Shown here: positions 12,138-24,680 of the stretch, in pieces
How positions within the stretch are numbered: position 1 is the stretch's first letter
Layout of the letters: each line of letters begins with the position of its first letter
Source: Conoideocrella luteorostrata
Taxonomy: Eukaryota; Ascomycota; Sordariomycetes; Hypocreales; Clavicipitaceae
NCBI GenBank assembly: GCA_032433595.1
Contig: JASWJB010000062.1
Span: 1 to 64,000, forward strand
Direction of reading: 5' to 3'
Length of the DNA: 64,000 nucleotides
Made by a program: the position numbers and the translations under genes
Notes under the pieces: model-generated
The model's database searches: none
What the model was told of the DNA's origin: nothing
What the model saw: the letters and a program-made list of their open reading frames with translations, nothing else

Positions 12138-13504
12138 ATGATTCCCCTCAAATGGGCGATAATCTTGATTCTCCTTGTGAGCTTCGCCGTCTTTGTTACC
12201 TTTTTTGGAAGGCTGCCTGCTCTACGGTACGCAATATTTACATCCCTTTCAAGGACTGTTTCAATCCTAACCAGGAAGCACTCTAGGCGGACGCCAATCG
12301 GCTTTCTCCATCGCTTGATATGGATTCACATCCCAAATCTATTACTGTCGATTGACAACAGGCTCACGGCGGGAAGAATATCAAAGGCAGTTTCCAGGTT
12401 TGGCCACTTCTTGATGCATGATCGCCATCCTTCCGTTGTTGTACGTTCGTCCAAGAACCATTCGCCATTTCATATATACTCACACAAGTATCCTAACTCC
12501 TCTAGATATTCTTCATTATCCTCATGGCCGGCGGCGAATATCTTTACCTTCCCTCCATATGGCACCGACTGATCCCGTTCACCAAGTTTACTGTTGCTGT
12601 CACCGTATTCCTGCCATATTTGTTCTTGTATCTCTCCTGCGCAGTTGATCCAGGTTACATTACTCCCGAAAATCATGCCTACCACATGTCTCTCTATCCT
12701 TACGATCACGCCCTTTTCCACCCGGGCGCTGAATGTAGTACCTGCGGATTTCTCAAGCCACCTCGCTCCAAGCATTGCAGCGTGTGTAAACGATGCATAG
12801 CCAGAGCTGATCACCACTGTATATTCATCAACTCCTGCGTGGGATATGGCAATCACCATTGGTTTATATTGCTCCTTATCTCAACAGCAGTGTTATGTAC
12901 CTACGGTGGTCTTCTTGGTTCCTCATTACTATCGTCGTCCATCAAGGAACATTTCACCAATTGGTCGCCGTGGCATCCCAGCAGGCAGGGTTGGGGCATG
13001 TACGTCGTCATCTGGGGTTGGGGAATCCAAACAAATGTCGGCCTTGGTGCTACAGCCCTTCTCGCTGGGCTGACGGCGCCTTTGGTCTGGGGCCTTTTGA
13101 TATACACGCTGTACCTCGTGTACTGTGGCACGACGACAAATGAGAACTTCAAGTGGTCCATCTACAAGGATGACATGGACGACGGCTATGCTTTTCGTCG
13201 CAGCTTGTCATCCAAGCGAAAGCGGGACCTGACCAAGGAGCCTATCTGTTCCAGATGGCCTGTTGAGGCGGAAACGGCACTTGCTGCTACTGACGATGGG
13301 AATCCTCCACCAGCCAGTATGCAGCTGGCTGGAGATGGAGACTGGGAGCGAGTGTGGAATTTGAGAGACGTTGAAAATCTCTACGACTTGGGATTTTGGG
13401 ACAACTTGGGAGATGTTTTCGTTACAGACTACGCGTTTGGGTCTCAAGTTGAGGACGCGCTGTCCACAAAAGGGAATCGTCCCCGGCGTCTCAAAAACAA
13501 ATAG
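12138..13504 (+). CDS. SWF1: DHHC palmitoyltransferase, Swf1 type
   Basis: Three exons, 12138-12226, 12287-12440 and 12506-13504, with phase-consistent introns of 60 and 65 bases, give 413 residues. The protein starts directly with a transmembrane helix (WAIILILLVSFAVFVTFF). It then has a second hydrophobic pair and a cysteine-rich domain at about residues 158-195 with the catalytic DHHC at 183-186 (KHCSVCKRC...ADHHCIFINSCVG). Two more membrane helices follow, then a soluble tail. The order matches Swf1, the ER protein acyltransferase that palmitoylates transmembrane-adjacent cysteines of SNAREs. RTPIGFLHRLIWIHIPN right after the first helix is typical of the fungal Swf1 group. In the C-terminal tail, FWDNLGDVF is a conserved-looking short segment. 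Confidence 0.88.
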
Positions 13505-14011
13505 CGAGATTACGCCTTGGAAAAGTCTCCAGTTAGAGGCGCGTGATTTGTTCTATATTGAACATAACAGACTTATAGACACGTTATAGAGTTCGGTGCA
13601 TAGCGAGTAGAAACGTCCTCGGCATGCCTTAGGATATAAGACGTCAAGTCCACATGGGTAACAATGATTGTACAGTATGCTAGACTGCGGGACACCGAAA
13701 AATTTTTGGTTAAAAAATTTGGTTAAAATAGTTGTCATCAGCATCGCTCGTGGTCGTCATAATCCACACGCTTCTAGGTCTTGAACAGATCTGTCAAGAC
13801 AAACACTAGTAGCTACCAGTTCAACCGCCAACAGGACAAAGACGTCAAGCCATCCATGTCCCATACCTCCTTCTAGAGCGTGTCGATAGTATATGTTGGT
13901 ATGTGTATCCATTTGTCTAAACCTTTATGGTAAATCTTTTACAGGATGGTGCCGAACCTGTTTATTCTTTGTCAGCAATGCTGTGGGTACAAGGAAAATC
14001 CGATCTTCAGC
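13505..14011. other. Convergent 3' spacer between SWF1 and AHA1
   Basis: About 500 AT-rich bases between converging genes. Expected 3' UTRs. No gene seen. Confidence 0.5.
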
Positions 14012-15114
14012 TTACCCAAAAGTTTGCTTAATACACTTGACATAGTATTCCAGCCAATTTCTCTTGGTGACTTCTTCCTGGCCAGCGGGTACGCCATCCC
14101 AAGTCACGCGCATAACCGTGACATGGTCTACGTCGTTCTGATCAAACTCGATTTGGAGCTTGGAGAAATGGCCGGCGGGCCACTGGCTCAGACGCCAGCT
14201 TTGTATAACCTTCTTTCCAGGCTCAAGTTCAAGATATTCGCCAGAGACATTTCCACCAAAGAGTTCAAATTTGCCGCCTTTCTTAGCGCCCTCGAACACT
14301 TTAGGCGGTGAGCGGGTGAAGGCGGCCAAGCGCTGAGGATCAACAAATGTTTGGTACAACTCGTCGGCGGTAGTTCGGAACTCCTCATTATCTGTTACTG
14401 TCACAGTGTTGACAGTGCCCGGTGTGCTGGCTGCACCAGTCGTGGATTGTGTTGTCTTAGCCGCAGAATTCTGTGGATGCAATTTGGGTGTCGAAAAGCC
14501 GCTCGAGGGATTGGATCCAGCTGCATGCTGGATATCCTTCCCGTGTTCGCCAATGAGGGCTGGTGCGAGCTTCTGGAATACTGTACGCAACTGGGGGACA
14601 AGCTTGGAGCGGACGAGGTCCTTCACTGGCTGTTTCTCTTTGGACTCCGAAAAGATGTCCACGTCGAACTGACAGACGAATAAGCATTCCGCAACCATGG
14701 AGGAGAGTTGCTTAAAACATCACAACAAAGGCAGACGGAGACGTACCACATATTCGTCCTCCTCGGTGTCATGTGCGATCTCCGGGACTGTGATAGTACC
14801 GGACACTTCATCCGCATCCGGCGCAGATCCTACGACGACAGTAAGCCTAAGCTATACTTTAGGACATACTACTAATTCACGCGATTCTTACCAGTGTATT
14901 CCATTACGAGCTTGACATCAAAGATAGTGATGACTTTGCCCTTTCTCTGGCTGACATCGACATCACCATCCATGCTCTGAATTTTGCTGATCTTGACTTC
15001 TACATCGCCATTCTTGGCTTCAACCTTGTCCAGGCTATCATCAAGCCATTGTCTCGCCCACTGGGAGACATCTTTGTTCACCCAATGCCAGTTATTAGGG
15101 TTATGCAGGACCAT
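14012..15114 (-). CDS. AHA1: Hsp90 co-chaperone and ATPase activator Aha1
   Basis: Exons 15114-14892, 14829-14747 and 14668-14012 join in phase to 320 residues. The N-terminal domain (about residues 1-150) starts with MVLHNPNNWHWVNKDVSQWA. This carries the HWVNKD-type segment that lies next to the NxNNWHW motif known to stimulate Hsp90 ATPase. A Ser/Thr/Gly-rich linker leads to the AHSA1/START-like C-terminal domain (TADELYQTFVDPQRLAAFTR, GGKFELFGGNVSGEY, PGKKVIQSWRLSQWP, WDGVPAGQEEVTKRNW). Aha1 acts in the cytosol by bridging the N and middle domains of Hsp90. An in-frame ATG upstream (15276) would add a hydrophobic leader foreign to the family, so the start at 15114 is preferred. Heat-shock control is suggested by an element about 410 bases upstream. 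Confidence 0.93.
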
Positions 15115-16777
15115 CGTGACGACCCGAGGTAGGTGAGTGGAAGCGAGAGAATACAACACTGAGCACAATGGCAGCGTTAGCAATAATGTCCAAGTGACTA
15201 TGGATCTCGGGAAACAAATGTGAGGACGGTAGTTTCCATAGTCTGCAAAATCAGAAATGGTCAATAGACCAAGCATTAATGGTCATCATTGAAGGGAGTA
15301 CAAATCACTCTATGACTGGTGCCAGCTGGTATCTCATCATGAGAAACTATGGGAAAAGGAAGATGCAAGAACGTGCGCGAAAAGGATTATCCTTACCTTC
15401 TGTTGAGCAAATTGAGCAAGATGAGCAACTGAGTCAAGCGATATACGTGGTGCACAGCAAGAGGGAGATGCTTGTTGTGCAGTGGAGGAAAGAGGAATTC
15501 TAATACTACGAAGCTCAGAATGCTCTAGAATTTTAAGAGCCTTGTGCCCCCATTGCCCCACTATCACAAAAAGCGGGGCGGTCTCATCTCCGGCCTCGTC
15601 TCTCGAGCCTCACGCCGGTTCGACGGCACACCTAACTATACCTGGTGATGCTCTCGCCGTCCTTCTCTTTGAGGTAGTATTTATAAAAAAAATTAGTATT
15701 TTATTTTCGCGCAAGTGCAAGAGAGAGGCACAAGTAAGTCCAGAAGAGGGCGGCACAGGTTAGAAGGGAGCACAGGTCACAGCAGACGTGGATCGACGGG
15801 GGGGCTTCGCGGACTGCAAAGCTCAACATCAGGTGTGACTGCTGCATGCTCCGATTGAGATCAGCTTTGATGAAATCTTTAGAATTTCTTTACTAGAAGC
15901 ATACCAGGGATTATCACAGATTTCGGCCTGAAACCTTTTTTTTCTGCCATGGATGCTCCGTGAGATTTGCTGAAGGGTAAAACCTGCAACAGACCAAACG
16001 ACGATGGGTTGAGGCAATGGACTGCATAGATCAATACAAGAGTTGATTGGATCGGAGCATGACCCCATTCTGTCGGGGTCCCTACAGATTGATCTTTGAC
16101 TGAAATCAGTGAGGCAGCTCTCTAAGTCCCGTGAGCTATTTGCCCAGCATCCAATACTGCTTTAAGTCGCACAACTTGGCCAATGATCTGACCACCTCAA
16201 CCAGCCATTGTACAGCAAAGCATCGCTAAGTCCTCATGCCGGATTTGGGCCGGGCAGCTAAGAGGCCAGCCCACTCTCTTGGATCGTCATTCTATGAACC
16301 TTGCTTCTAGAATTCTTCCAGAGGCTCGAGATTGACCACCACCAGGGCTGTTAGGGTCAATGATCTCCACATGCCATGTCAGATACCACCAGACCAGCCG
16401 GCGGCTTATATTAGGTCTCGGAGAGCTGTTTCCCGAGGGCAATGTTACTTTAGACGAAAGAATGAATCGATATTTTACACAAGGGCCAAGGAAAAGGTAG
16501 CCGAACAATACAGCGTAGCTACCACGGAACTTTGATGACCTTCATTTCCAGCAGTTGTAACGGCCTTCCGCTTCCCCAATCTTTGGCAATATTGAAATAC
16601 CTCCTTGGCTGAAAATTCTCCATGAAGCGCTTTCGAACTTGTAAAGTCGCCCGCACGGCTGTGTCAGCATTGAGAGCGCGCAAGACGGAGGACTTTCTAG
16701 CTCAACTCCTCGCTCGTAGTCATTCATGAGATTGAACCGAACAGGAGAGCTCATGATGAGATTGAAGACGTTGCGAG
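15115..16777. other. Gene-poor region upstream of AHA1
   Basis: About 1.7 kb with the AHA1 promoter at its left end. Several ORFs of 70-113 codons occur on both strands (the longest on the minus strand at 16542-16883), but none has a family signature I can name. Nothing else recognised. Confidence 0.45.
15518..15535. promoter_or_regulatory. Heat-shock-element-like array upstream of AHA1
   Basis: On the plus strand the sequence reads GAA-tg-CTC-ta-GAA-tt-TTA. This is four alternating 5-bp heat-shock units with two perfect GAA blocks and one mismatch in each intervening TTC block. It lies about 410 bases upstream of the AHA1 start codon. Aha1 is a known Hsf1 target in yeast, which makes the match plausible. 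It is still a short motif found by eye. Confidence 0.35.
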
Positions 16778-16847
16778 ATGCTAGGTAGGTGCAACCTGCT
16801 TCTCTTGCCTCTTCAGCAATGCAAGCATCAGGTAGCAAATCAAGTTC

Positions 16848-17546
16848 GTGGTAAACCTGGCTTCCCAACCTGCCAAGGCGCAACAGGCGATTGTGTTGAT
16901 GAACATCAATGGCATAAGAACTTCCCTCGCAATGCTGGCAAGATCAAGGTGCAGGATGCCAAGGAGATCCGGGACAAAGCTTTTGCCACAGATTGATAAA
17001 TTCAAGGGCAACTTGTCAGCGGCCTTGCTGCCTTGCTGTCAGTCGGCCTCGGATACTATGGCCCGAAGTTCAATCAAGACCACGTCGCCGCAGCGCCTGC
17101 AGTGCCTGTTCAAATGCTTGACCAAGCGGCAACGAGTATGGCCAAGGTGAAAGAGATTGGCTCAAATATCGGAGCGCGAAAGAAGAAAGAGCTCATTCTC
17201 CTTATTATCGGTCTGATGCTCATAGTCGTGCCATTTATTAGCGAGGTTGCCCTTCCCTTGGCTGGTCATGCGTCCACAGTACCTTTTGCCTTTGTTGCTG
17301 GCGAAATTGCCAACGGTGCATTGGCTGTTCGCGGGAATTATCGACGATCCCCAGTCGGCTCCCATGGCAATCATGGGTATACTGCTGGGTGCAGCAGGCC
17401 GAGGTGTCAAAACTGAGACGGCCATGGCAGAAGCTGCAGATGCTATGAGACTGATGAAAGATGTGCATGTCACATCTATGAACAAAACCTTAAAACAAAT
17501 CGACGACAAAGTGCAGGGCATGTTGAAATCATGGGGACGGTGGTAA
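16848..17546 (+). pseudogene. Broken relic resembling the C-terminal tail of killer-toxin-like GH18 chitinases
   Basis: Three overlapping plus-strand frames together look like one ancestral coding region. The downstream piece has a hydrophobic pair (LILLIIGLMLIVVPF, then IANGALAV). In the next frame it continues with IIDDPQSAPMAIMGILLGAA and ends at a stop at 17544-17546 after GMLKSWGRW. This pattern of a membrane-like segment followed by an 'IxDDPxSAPMxIxGxLxGA' block is familiar from the extreme C-terminus of large fungal killer-toxin-type chitinases. The frame changes near 16975, near 16996 (with tandem stops TGA TAA in one frame) and near 17330. No LysM, chitin-binding or GH18 catalytic part is visible upstream, so this is a fragment of a dead gene. 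The family assignment is from memory of the motif pattern and is moderate. The repaired reading is deliberately not written. Confidence 0.5.
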
Positions 17547-20132
17547 TACCTATCTTGTATGATGTACAGAGTAACTAGGGATGTGTACAGAGTACCTAGG
17601 GATGGACCGCTATTTCTAACCCTGGATCGTCTAATTTCGGATCAAAGGTTTGCTGCAAAAGAGTGCATCCAGCAGTTTTTAAGCCATGGGCATGGTACTC
17701 CGTATTAAAGCTTTCACTGTGTTTGAAAAGAGCTAGTAGCTCGACGCACTGCATAGATGGCAAATGAGTATTTCCGCTGATTATATATTCCCTCGCCGCC
17801 TCCGTGCTGTGGGTTTACTCACGTAGCAGTGGACTTTACATGAAGCAGACATGATTGAAAGGGGCGTTGCTCAGAGGTACACTGCAGAGTCTTGGAGTCG
17901 GGCGATCAGTTCATCCAGAGAAAAAACCCCCTTTCCCTCCTTCCCAAGCCGTGCGCAAGATGCGCTATTTGATAGTATGTATTTTGAAGACTTCTGCTCA
18001 ATCTACTGTTAGAGGAATATGTTTCTCACACCTTAGAGTCTGAGCTCAAATACGCAGTCGAGTCCGGCTCGGGTTGAATGCTCCGAGATGCGGGCTAAAA
18101 ATAAAACATACTGCCGCTATGGAGTTTGAGATTCTGTCGTTGATATTTCCTGAACTTGGTAGGCTTAACGCTGAATGTGTCATGACCCGTCTAGTGTGCT
18201 GATATAAGAAAACTCTTGGTCTGTGATACTCAACGCGACGGCCGAGCGGTGGTTACCCTTGGCTATGTTGACGGGGGCTTTTCAACACCGTTAGCCCGTT
18301 CAATGCAAGTCGCACGGTTGTTCGGCACGGGATGCTATAAATATAAACGGAGAGACGGCGCAAATGCAACCAAGAGGATCCCAGAAGACGGTGTGTCCGT
18401 CTTTCCACCTACCGCCTATGAATCTATGAGAGACGCAATTTCATTTAATGCAATACGGGACGGGGACGGGACAGTGAGATTATCGCCGAGGTAGCAAACA
18501 CCTTGGCGGAATCGAAGGAACGAAGGTATCTCAACGACAGGTCATCTGGGACGGGTTGAGCATGCAATACATGGCGTCAAGCGATGATCCCGCTGGCCGG
18601 TCATACCAAGAAAAGCAAGCATAGTGAAACTTAATATGCAAAGTGATGCACTATACGTATCATACTGGTCCGATGCTCCTTGTCAGCACCATGTGGTACG
18701 GAGCGTCAGGCCCACACAATACTACGGAATGAAGATTGTTGAGTTTTTTTCTCGATAGTGATCAGACACGGCATTGAGACATGATGGCCAGCACATATCG
18801 AAGCAAGCTATACACGTGGTGGTGCCAAGCTGTGGGTGGACGAGCGGCATAAATTACTGTCGCGCCATAACGTAAAATGGGCTCATTCTCCGGGTTTCGA
18901 GCCAGATCTACGTCTGTGCATGCGACACATAATGCTTACGACCAGCAGCATAATGTAAGAACAAACTACCAAGTATATTTCGTCAAGTTGGGGCGGAAGC
19001 GATTCGAGTCTCTCATCTTTAAAACACGACGCTACTAAGCGCCGAAAGCCAGCATTAGCAGGGATGTGACCAATCACAATTCTCGGATGTCGACACGCTC
19101 CAGCTTCAACTCGGAAATGGATTGGTGGCAGGACCCAGATCAATCCAGATCAACCAACAAGGCGACCCTATTTTTGTCTCCACATCTGCATTGTATCGTT
19201 GCGCGGGGGGGGCCAGCAGCCACGGAGCTATTCTAGAGCAATGGCTGAGAATGCGCACCGGCGCCGTGCCGTACATGCATCAACGGTACTAAGTATCGTA
19301 GTCATACTCCGTACCATTTCCTCCATAGTATTAAAACTATTTTCTCTGCTGCAGGAGTGACAGCAACCCGAAGTCGAAGGGGAGTTGGTCGAGAGCATGG
19401 CACGACGCATGATGGCGACAATAGATCGACGGCATCCTCAGTATGAGACAGGAAGGTACCAGAGCAAAAGCCCCGTCCATATCTGCCGCTGCAGCATCAT
19501 ATACTGCTGAGCTCCGTACAGAGCGGGGTGCCGAGTGTACGGACTATAGTGGTTAATGCTCTGACCTGCCTCTGCAGCCTGCGTGCCTAGCGTTGCCGGC
19601 CCTGACACTGGACTTGCTAGCTAGCACCAGCCTCTTCCTCCACGCCGAGTGCAAATTGGTGCCTTCACCCCACCACAACCCCCGTATATCGTACCGTGCG
19701 GCCTGGGGCCATCTCCAACAACTTACGGAGTACGGAGAACGGAGTAGTTGACTGGTCACTCCATCCACACACGCATTGTAGCTTGTCGTCGACCAACCAC
19801 GTTTGTTGGCTTGCTGTCAACTCTCTTCTGTGTTGCCGTAAATAGGTCAATGGTCTGTCAAGGGACTTGCTCGCCCCCAGACAAGCTGGCATCTCGCAGC
19901 GGCGTCCAATACTCCGACGCGGGAGCGCACCAGCGCAGACAACCAGTCAAACCGTCTGAGTGGCATCTTCGCCTGCGGGCGTCCCATCCGTTAGCCGCTC
20001 GACCTTGTTACTATTCTCAAACTGATCCTTCATGGTACTGAAGTCGTCTGGTCTATTTTCAGCAAAAGAGCCCTTGGGTAATCCGCCGCAGAGATCCACC
20101 TCGCTTGGGGCGTCTGTGGTCATTGATCCAAC
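17547..20132. other. Gene-poor region upstream of the 1,206-residue protein gene
   Basis: About 2.6 kb with no supportable ORF. It holds copies of the dispersed 9-mer at 17696, 19305 and 19724; the last sits in a tight run of related CGGAG(T)A copies up to about 19746. A GGTTTCGAGCC segment near 18892 was checked as a possible tRNA T-arm, but no acceptor stem forms. Confidence 0.5.
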
Positions 20133-23100
20133 ATGGCTTCGCCCCGTGATCCGGCGCGACTTCGTCAGGGCCTCAATCCGCTCACGACAAGTGTGTTGGC
20201 TCCTTACGGCGCCCATGCCAGCTCGCCCATATCCGCAGTGTCCATGGCCTCGTCTCATATACAATCGGCACACACGCCAGCCAGCGCGATACAGCCATAT
20301 AATCCCCAGGAATGGGCGCCGTCGCCTGCTCAGATGTCTGACAGGTCCCGCCAGTTCACGGCGGAGGTGGGACAAGGTATGGGAACAGACATCTCATATT
20401 TTCTCAGTGGCTCCTTCGTGCTCAAGAATCTTCATCCTTTACTGTGCTTTCACGGGCTAACATGGATACAAATCAAGCAAATCAAGCTTCGGCACTCCCT
20501 CCTCCGCCATATAGCCCTCCACGAAGTAGGCCGCAGCGACCGATGAGCACTGCCTTTGAACATACTGTTGTCCTGGGCTCGACGCCTCCACCGCCATCCA
20601 GAATGACCATGTCTCCTCTTCATAGGCCATCTCCAGAGCCTCCTGGGAATCCCTCTTTCCCGCCGCCACCTGGAGCTGGAGGACGGGGAAACTCACGAGA
20701 ACGCCGTTTTGGGTTGTCGTCTCTCAGTCGGAGGAAGGATCATGAGCAGCCACAATCGAACTTGCCCGATGCTCAAACGGCTAATGTGCACATGAGAAGA
20801 AGCATGGGCTCGTCGGTACTCCATCAAGAGCCTGAACGTATGATAGCACCTATGCCGTGCGCAATACCTCTTGTAGGACCACCAGCAGCCCGGCGGGCCG
20901 CTTCGACTGGTGCCATTGACACGCCGACATCCCAGCGTTCACGATCAACGTCGCAAACAAGATGGGAGCCCGGCATGCCACTCCCGCCACCGCCGCCAGG
21001 CCCTCCACCCTCAGGTTCAAGATCGCAGAGTGTACAGAGCATTGATCGAGCGAGCGTCCCCATCATCTCCCCTCCAACACGACGACGACCACCGAGCGGG
21101 GTTGCTTCCTTGGGACCGGTTCCTCCTACTCCAGCAGATTGGATCGATACTGATGCAGCGCCCAGCCAGCCGAGCCGGCCAGGTCGTGGTCGATCACCTG
21201 GTTTGGTCGTTGATACCGCAATGGCTGCCAACGCTACCGACGTCCCAGAGCCACTAGGATCATCAAATAGTATTGGGGGTCTGAATCGAGCCCGAGCGGT
21301 CCGACATGACAAGACTATCCTTCAGAGGCGGGCTGAGAGCAAAAGCCGTCACGCATCGCATGACTCCATTGATGATGCTATGACCCAGCCACAAAACATT
21401 TCTGATATTGTCGTCCCTTCAAGCTCTAGCGGACTTGCGCGCAGACTTACTGTCAACAAATCAACCCCACGCAGCGCAGGTAGAAGAGAGATCGAACTGC
21501 CTCGAACTGGCGACTCACTGGCTCATGATTCACGCAATTCCACTCCTCGGGCCCCAGGTTCCGCTCAACTTGAAGCGGCAACACCCCCATTCTCTCCGTA
21601 TCAGGGCAAGACTTCGCAGACGCCCCTCACTGCTCCGGCGGCGGCGCCTAAATCGTTGCCCACGCCACCGCCGCAGATACGATCCGCGTCTGGTTCTAGA
21701 CCAAGAGACTCATCTCGTCCCGCAATAGCAGCGTCAACCCCCGTTTCGAAGCAAGTAATCATTGCTCAGACTGCCGACCAGTTTGCAACTGCCACAGTTG
21801 ACAGATTCCGAGCCTTTGCAGCCAAGGAGTCAATGGCAGCCTCAGATGCCGATCGAGTACGCATGTTCGCTGATTTTATTGTCAATGAATCCAGAATCCG
21901 CAGAGAGCGATATTCATCAGCTATAGGAGCCATGGGGTCCGAGATTTTTGACCTAACTCGCGACCTGTTCCGCCCAATGGTCACTTCGTCGAGAAGAGAA
22001 TCTTTGGCATCTCAAGAAGAATGGACACCAGCCACTACAGATCCAAATCATTCGCGAAGGGAGTCTACAGGGTCAATCATACTCGGCGAAGGGCTTTCAG
22101 CCTCGGCACCAGCATCCGCTAATCTTCCTGCTTCACCAAGCGGCGCACCACCGCCAGGCAACGTAAATTGGGCAAACAACTATATGCCATCCCTCTCACC
22201 AATCCTCAGTATGAGTGTCAGTGACAATCACGACAATCAAAGCTCACGAGGCCGACCACCCAGCCGATGGTGGGAGACTGACTCTCAAGGCGAACCCCGC
22301 CTGTTCGAAAGATCAAAACGAGAGTCGAAGTACATGGGCGTGCCAAAGGATCAGTGGTTTGAGGAAGAGCAAGGAACTGGGGCATACGCCGGAACCAGCG
22401 ACCACGAGTCGTCCTCTGAATATCCCCCAGAAAAGATTGGATGGCACGATCAAGCGGATTCGTCGTCCGGAACACCACAGCTTTTGAGACTATCAGGCGG
22501 TACCCCCGGTGGCTCAAGTTCGTCTCCCTCAACATACAATAAGCCCGATGCTTTAGACGTCTCTCGACTCGTCACTATGCCACCACCATACCCTCGTCAT
22601 CATCCCGCTGTCAACAATAACCATCCTCAACTGGCGGCGACGAGGGCATCTGTGAGAGCTCTGAACGAATTATCCGAAATTCACAATGTCAAGGAGAAAT
22701 TTACCATTGAAAGCTCCAAGCGTCGAGAGGAATTTTCCAAGTCAGCATCTGAGCGTCGACAAGCACTAATGGCTAATCTGCAGAAGGAAATCAGTTCGGG
22801 CAATATTGGATACGCTGATGCTGCTGCAATTGAATCGGATTCTCAGGGTCAGGAGAAAGACAACAAGAAGGAATTGGAAAAAGAAGAATACGAAAAGTTC
22901 CAAAATGAGGTGATTCTACCACTGAATGATCTCTTGACGACCCGCATCACCATGGCTACCGATCTTTTCGACGATCTCGCCAGACATCTCTTCGACCACG
23001 GACAGATAGACGCAGACATGCCGCAGGAAGAGGGAGATGATCGTCCCGAGTTGCTAGAAAAGCTCACTCTTCTGAAGTGGATATTCGAAACCCGGGAGTC

Positions 23101-23854
23101 TTTGCATCGAGCTATTTATGACATTCTATCTGATCGGAATGCGAGATACTGTGAGGTTGTGATCACACCATATCGTCTTGCTGGCAACCAAGAGAAGCTC
23201 AAATCGGCTGAGACATTCTTTGCCGAAGATGCGGCGAAGCGAGAGTATGCATTTGCGAACGAGGTGCTGGATCGAGCGCGGGACTTCCGATCTGTCCTTG
23301 AAGAAGCGGTGGAACGTGGCGTCGCGCTGCAACTTTCCGCCTTTTGGGATATCGCACCTCCACTGCGTCGCTTGCTAGATAGCATCCCACCCAACCTCAA
23401 TGGATTTAGTATCCAGATTCCGGCTTCCGAGTTTGATGAAAACCCAGCATATCACGACCATCCTCTGCAGTATCTGTACAGTCTAGTAATGCATACAGAG
23501 AAGAGCACGTATCAATTCATCGAATCCCACACTAACCTACTGTGCCTCTTGCATGAGGTCAAGGAAGCAGTGGTAAACGCCAAGGCAAGAGTCTTGAAGA
23601 CTCAGGTCGCTGAGGCTGATGGCACTGCCATTGGCGTCGAAGAGCGGGACCAGAGAGCTGAGAATATGCGCCAAAGCGAGGATCGACGACTAACTGAGGA
23701 CCTGAAGGAGAAGGTTCGCGTAGTACAGGATCAGTGGAACAGCGCTCTGGGGGAAGGCATCAAGAACGTCAAGGACCGGACGGGCGAATGGCTATTAAGC
23801 ACTGGGGGATGGGACGAGACGTTAGAAGAAAGTGCAGTCTTTTCCGGGGTGTAG
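20133..23854 (+). CDS. Large proline-rich protein of unknown function
   Basis: Exon 1 is 20133-20376 (MASPRDPARLRQGLNP...). Exon 2 runs to 23854 and probably starts at 20478 (acceptor AAG, phase 1), with 20487 as an equally framed alternative. A GCTAAC branch-like site at 20455-20460 supports an intron here. The product is about 1,206 residues. Roughly the first 500 residues are disordered and very rich in Pro, Ser and Arg (ALPPPPYSPPRS, MPLPPPPPGPPPSG), suggesting SH3 or WW-domain ligands. From about residue 510 a helical, more ordered region begins (QVIIAQTADQFATATVDRFR). A strongly charged coiled-coil-like segment follows (VKEKFTIESSKRREEFSKSA), then a long helical C-terminal half ending WLLSTGGWDETLEE. 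I recognise no catalytic motif. The layout suggests a cytoskeletal or trafficking scaffold, but that is inference. Confidence 0.8.
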
Positions 23855-24680
23855 CCACTTTCAACAGCCAGCTGGGGTGAGAGAAGTCACCAGAAACCAC
23901 GTTGAGTGGGAGGCTTCACAAAATTTTATATATTTGTTTGGTTTTTTGTTTTAGTTAACAGATACCCCCTCGACAAGAGGATGAAGTTACGGCCGGCGAT
24001 TTAAGGATATGAATTAACAAAATATAAGGGATACGTTTACTATTGGGGCTGCCTTTGATTCTGTGCATATTTCAATCAGTGATGAGGTGTCTTCGCGCAC
24101 ACGAGTTCGGCTCACGAACCTCAGCTTGCCATTTTGGATGTATCGGAATGAGCCATTCCGGGTATTAATGTCAGCTGATTTGATTGTATCATTAATTTAC
24201 AATATTTTATACAGTTTCCAAGACGGTAAGTTCACCCCCGTTGCACGCACAGGGGCCGACAAAGCCGTTCCTCCGATAGTGGCCGTCGGCTGTGGTATAT
24301 GTTCCGCAGCGAGTCAGATCCAAAAAGTTGCGCTGCTTCCACAAAAACACAATATATTGTTAGGAACCAACTCTCCTCCAGCTTGGTATGGCCCAACGTC
24401 AAGTTGCCCGAAGATTCGTAAGTGCTCGTTCAGCATTCATCCAGGGTATAATCCAAATACACGCCGTATCATGCGTAGCCAAGCCAATCTGGCTCTGTAT
24501 TCAAGTTGGCCATCCCAACTTTTCGCGCCAAGTTTAGGGAGGGCAGTGAAGCCGTGTCTGTCCCCTTGTTCATCCAAGCACCCTGCCATCTATCCACTCT
24601 AGAGAAGGCTTTTTAATTTGGGTTTTTTTTTTTTTTGGGTTTTGTTGGTTTTGTTGGTTTGTTCATAGTCTTCCACCCGC
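23855..24680. other. Convergent 3' spacer
   Basis: About 830 bases between converging genes, AT-rich at the left and with a poly-T run at 24623-24636. A 179-codon GTG-initiated ORF at 24063-24602 (+) shows no family signature and is not called. Confidence 0.45.

Noticed and set aside
16542..16883. 113-codon minus-strand ORF overlapping the relic region
   Set aside because: It reads smoothly but matches no family I know and lies opposite decayed sequence on the other strand.
18880..18965. Possible tRNA-like segment on the minus strand around CTCGAAACCCGGA
   Set aside because: A T-arm-like hairpin can be drawn but needs an 8-base loop or a mismatch. No matching 7-base acceptor stem or D-arm is found upstream.
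24063..24602. 179-codon plus-strand ORF in the convergent spacer
   Set aside because: It begins with GTG in a fungal genome, has no recognised motif and lies between two 3' ends. Its length alone is not enough.
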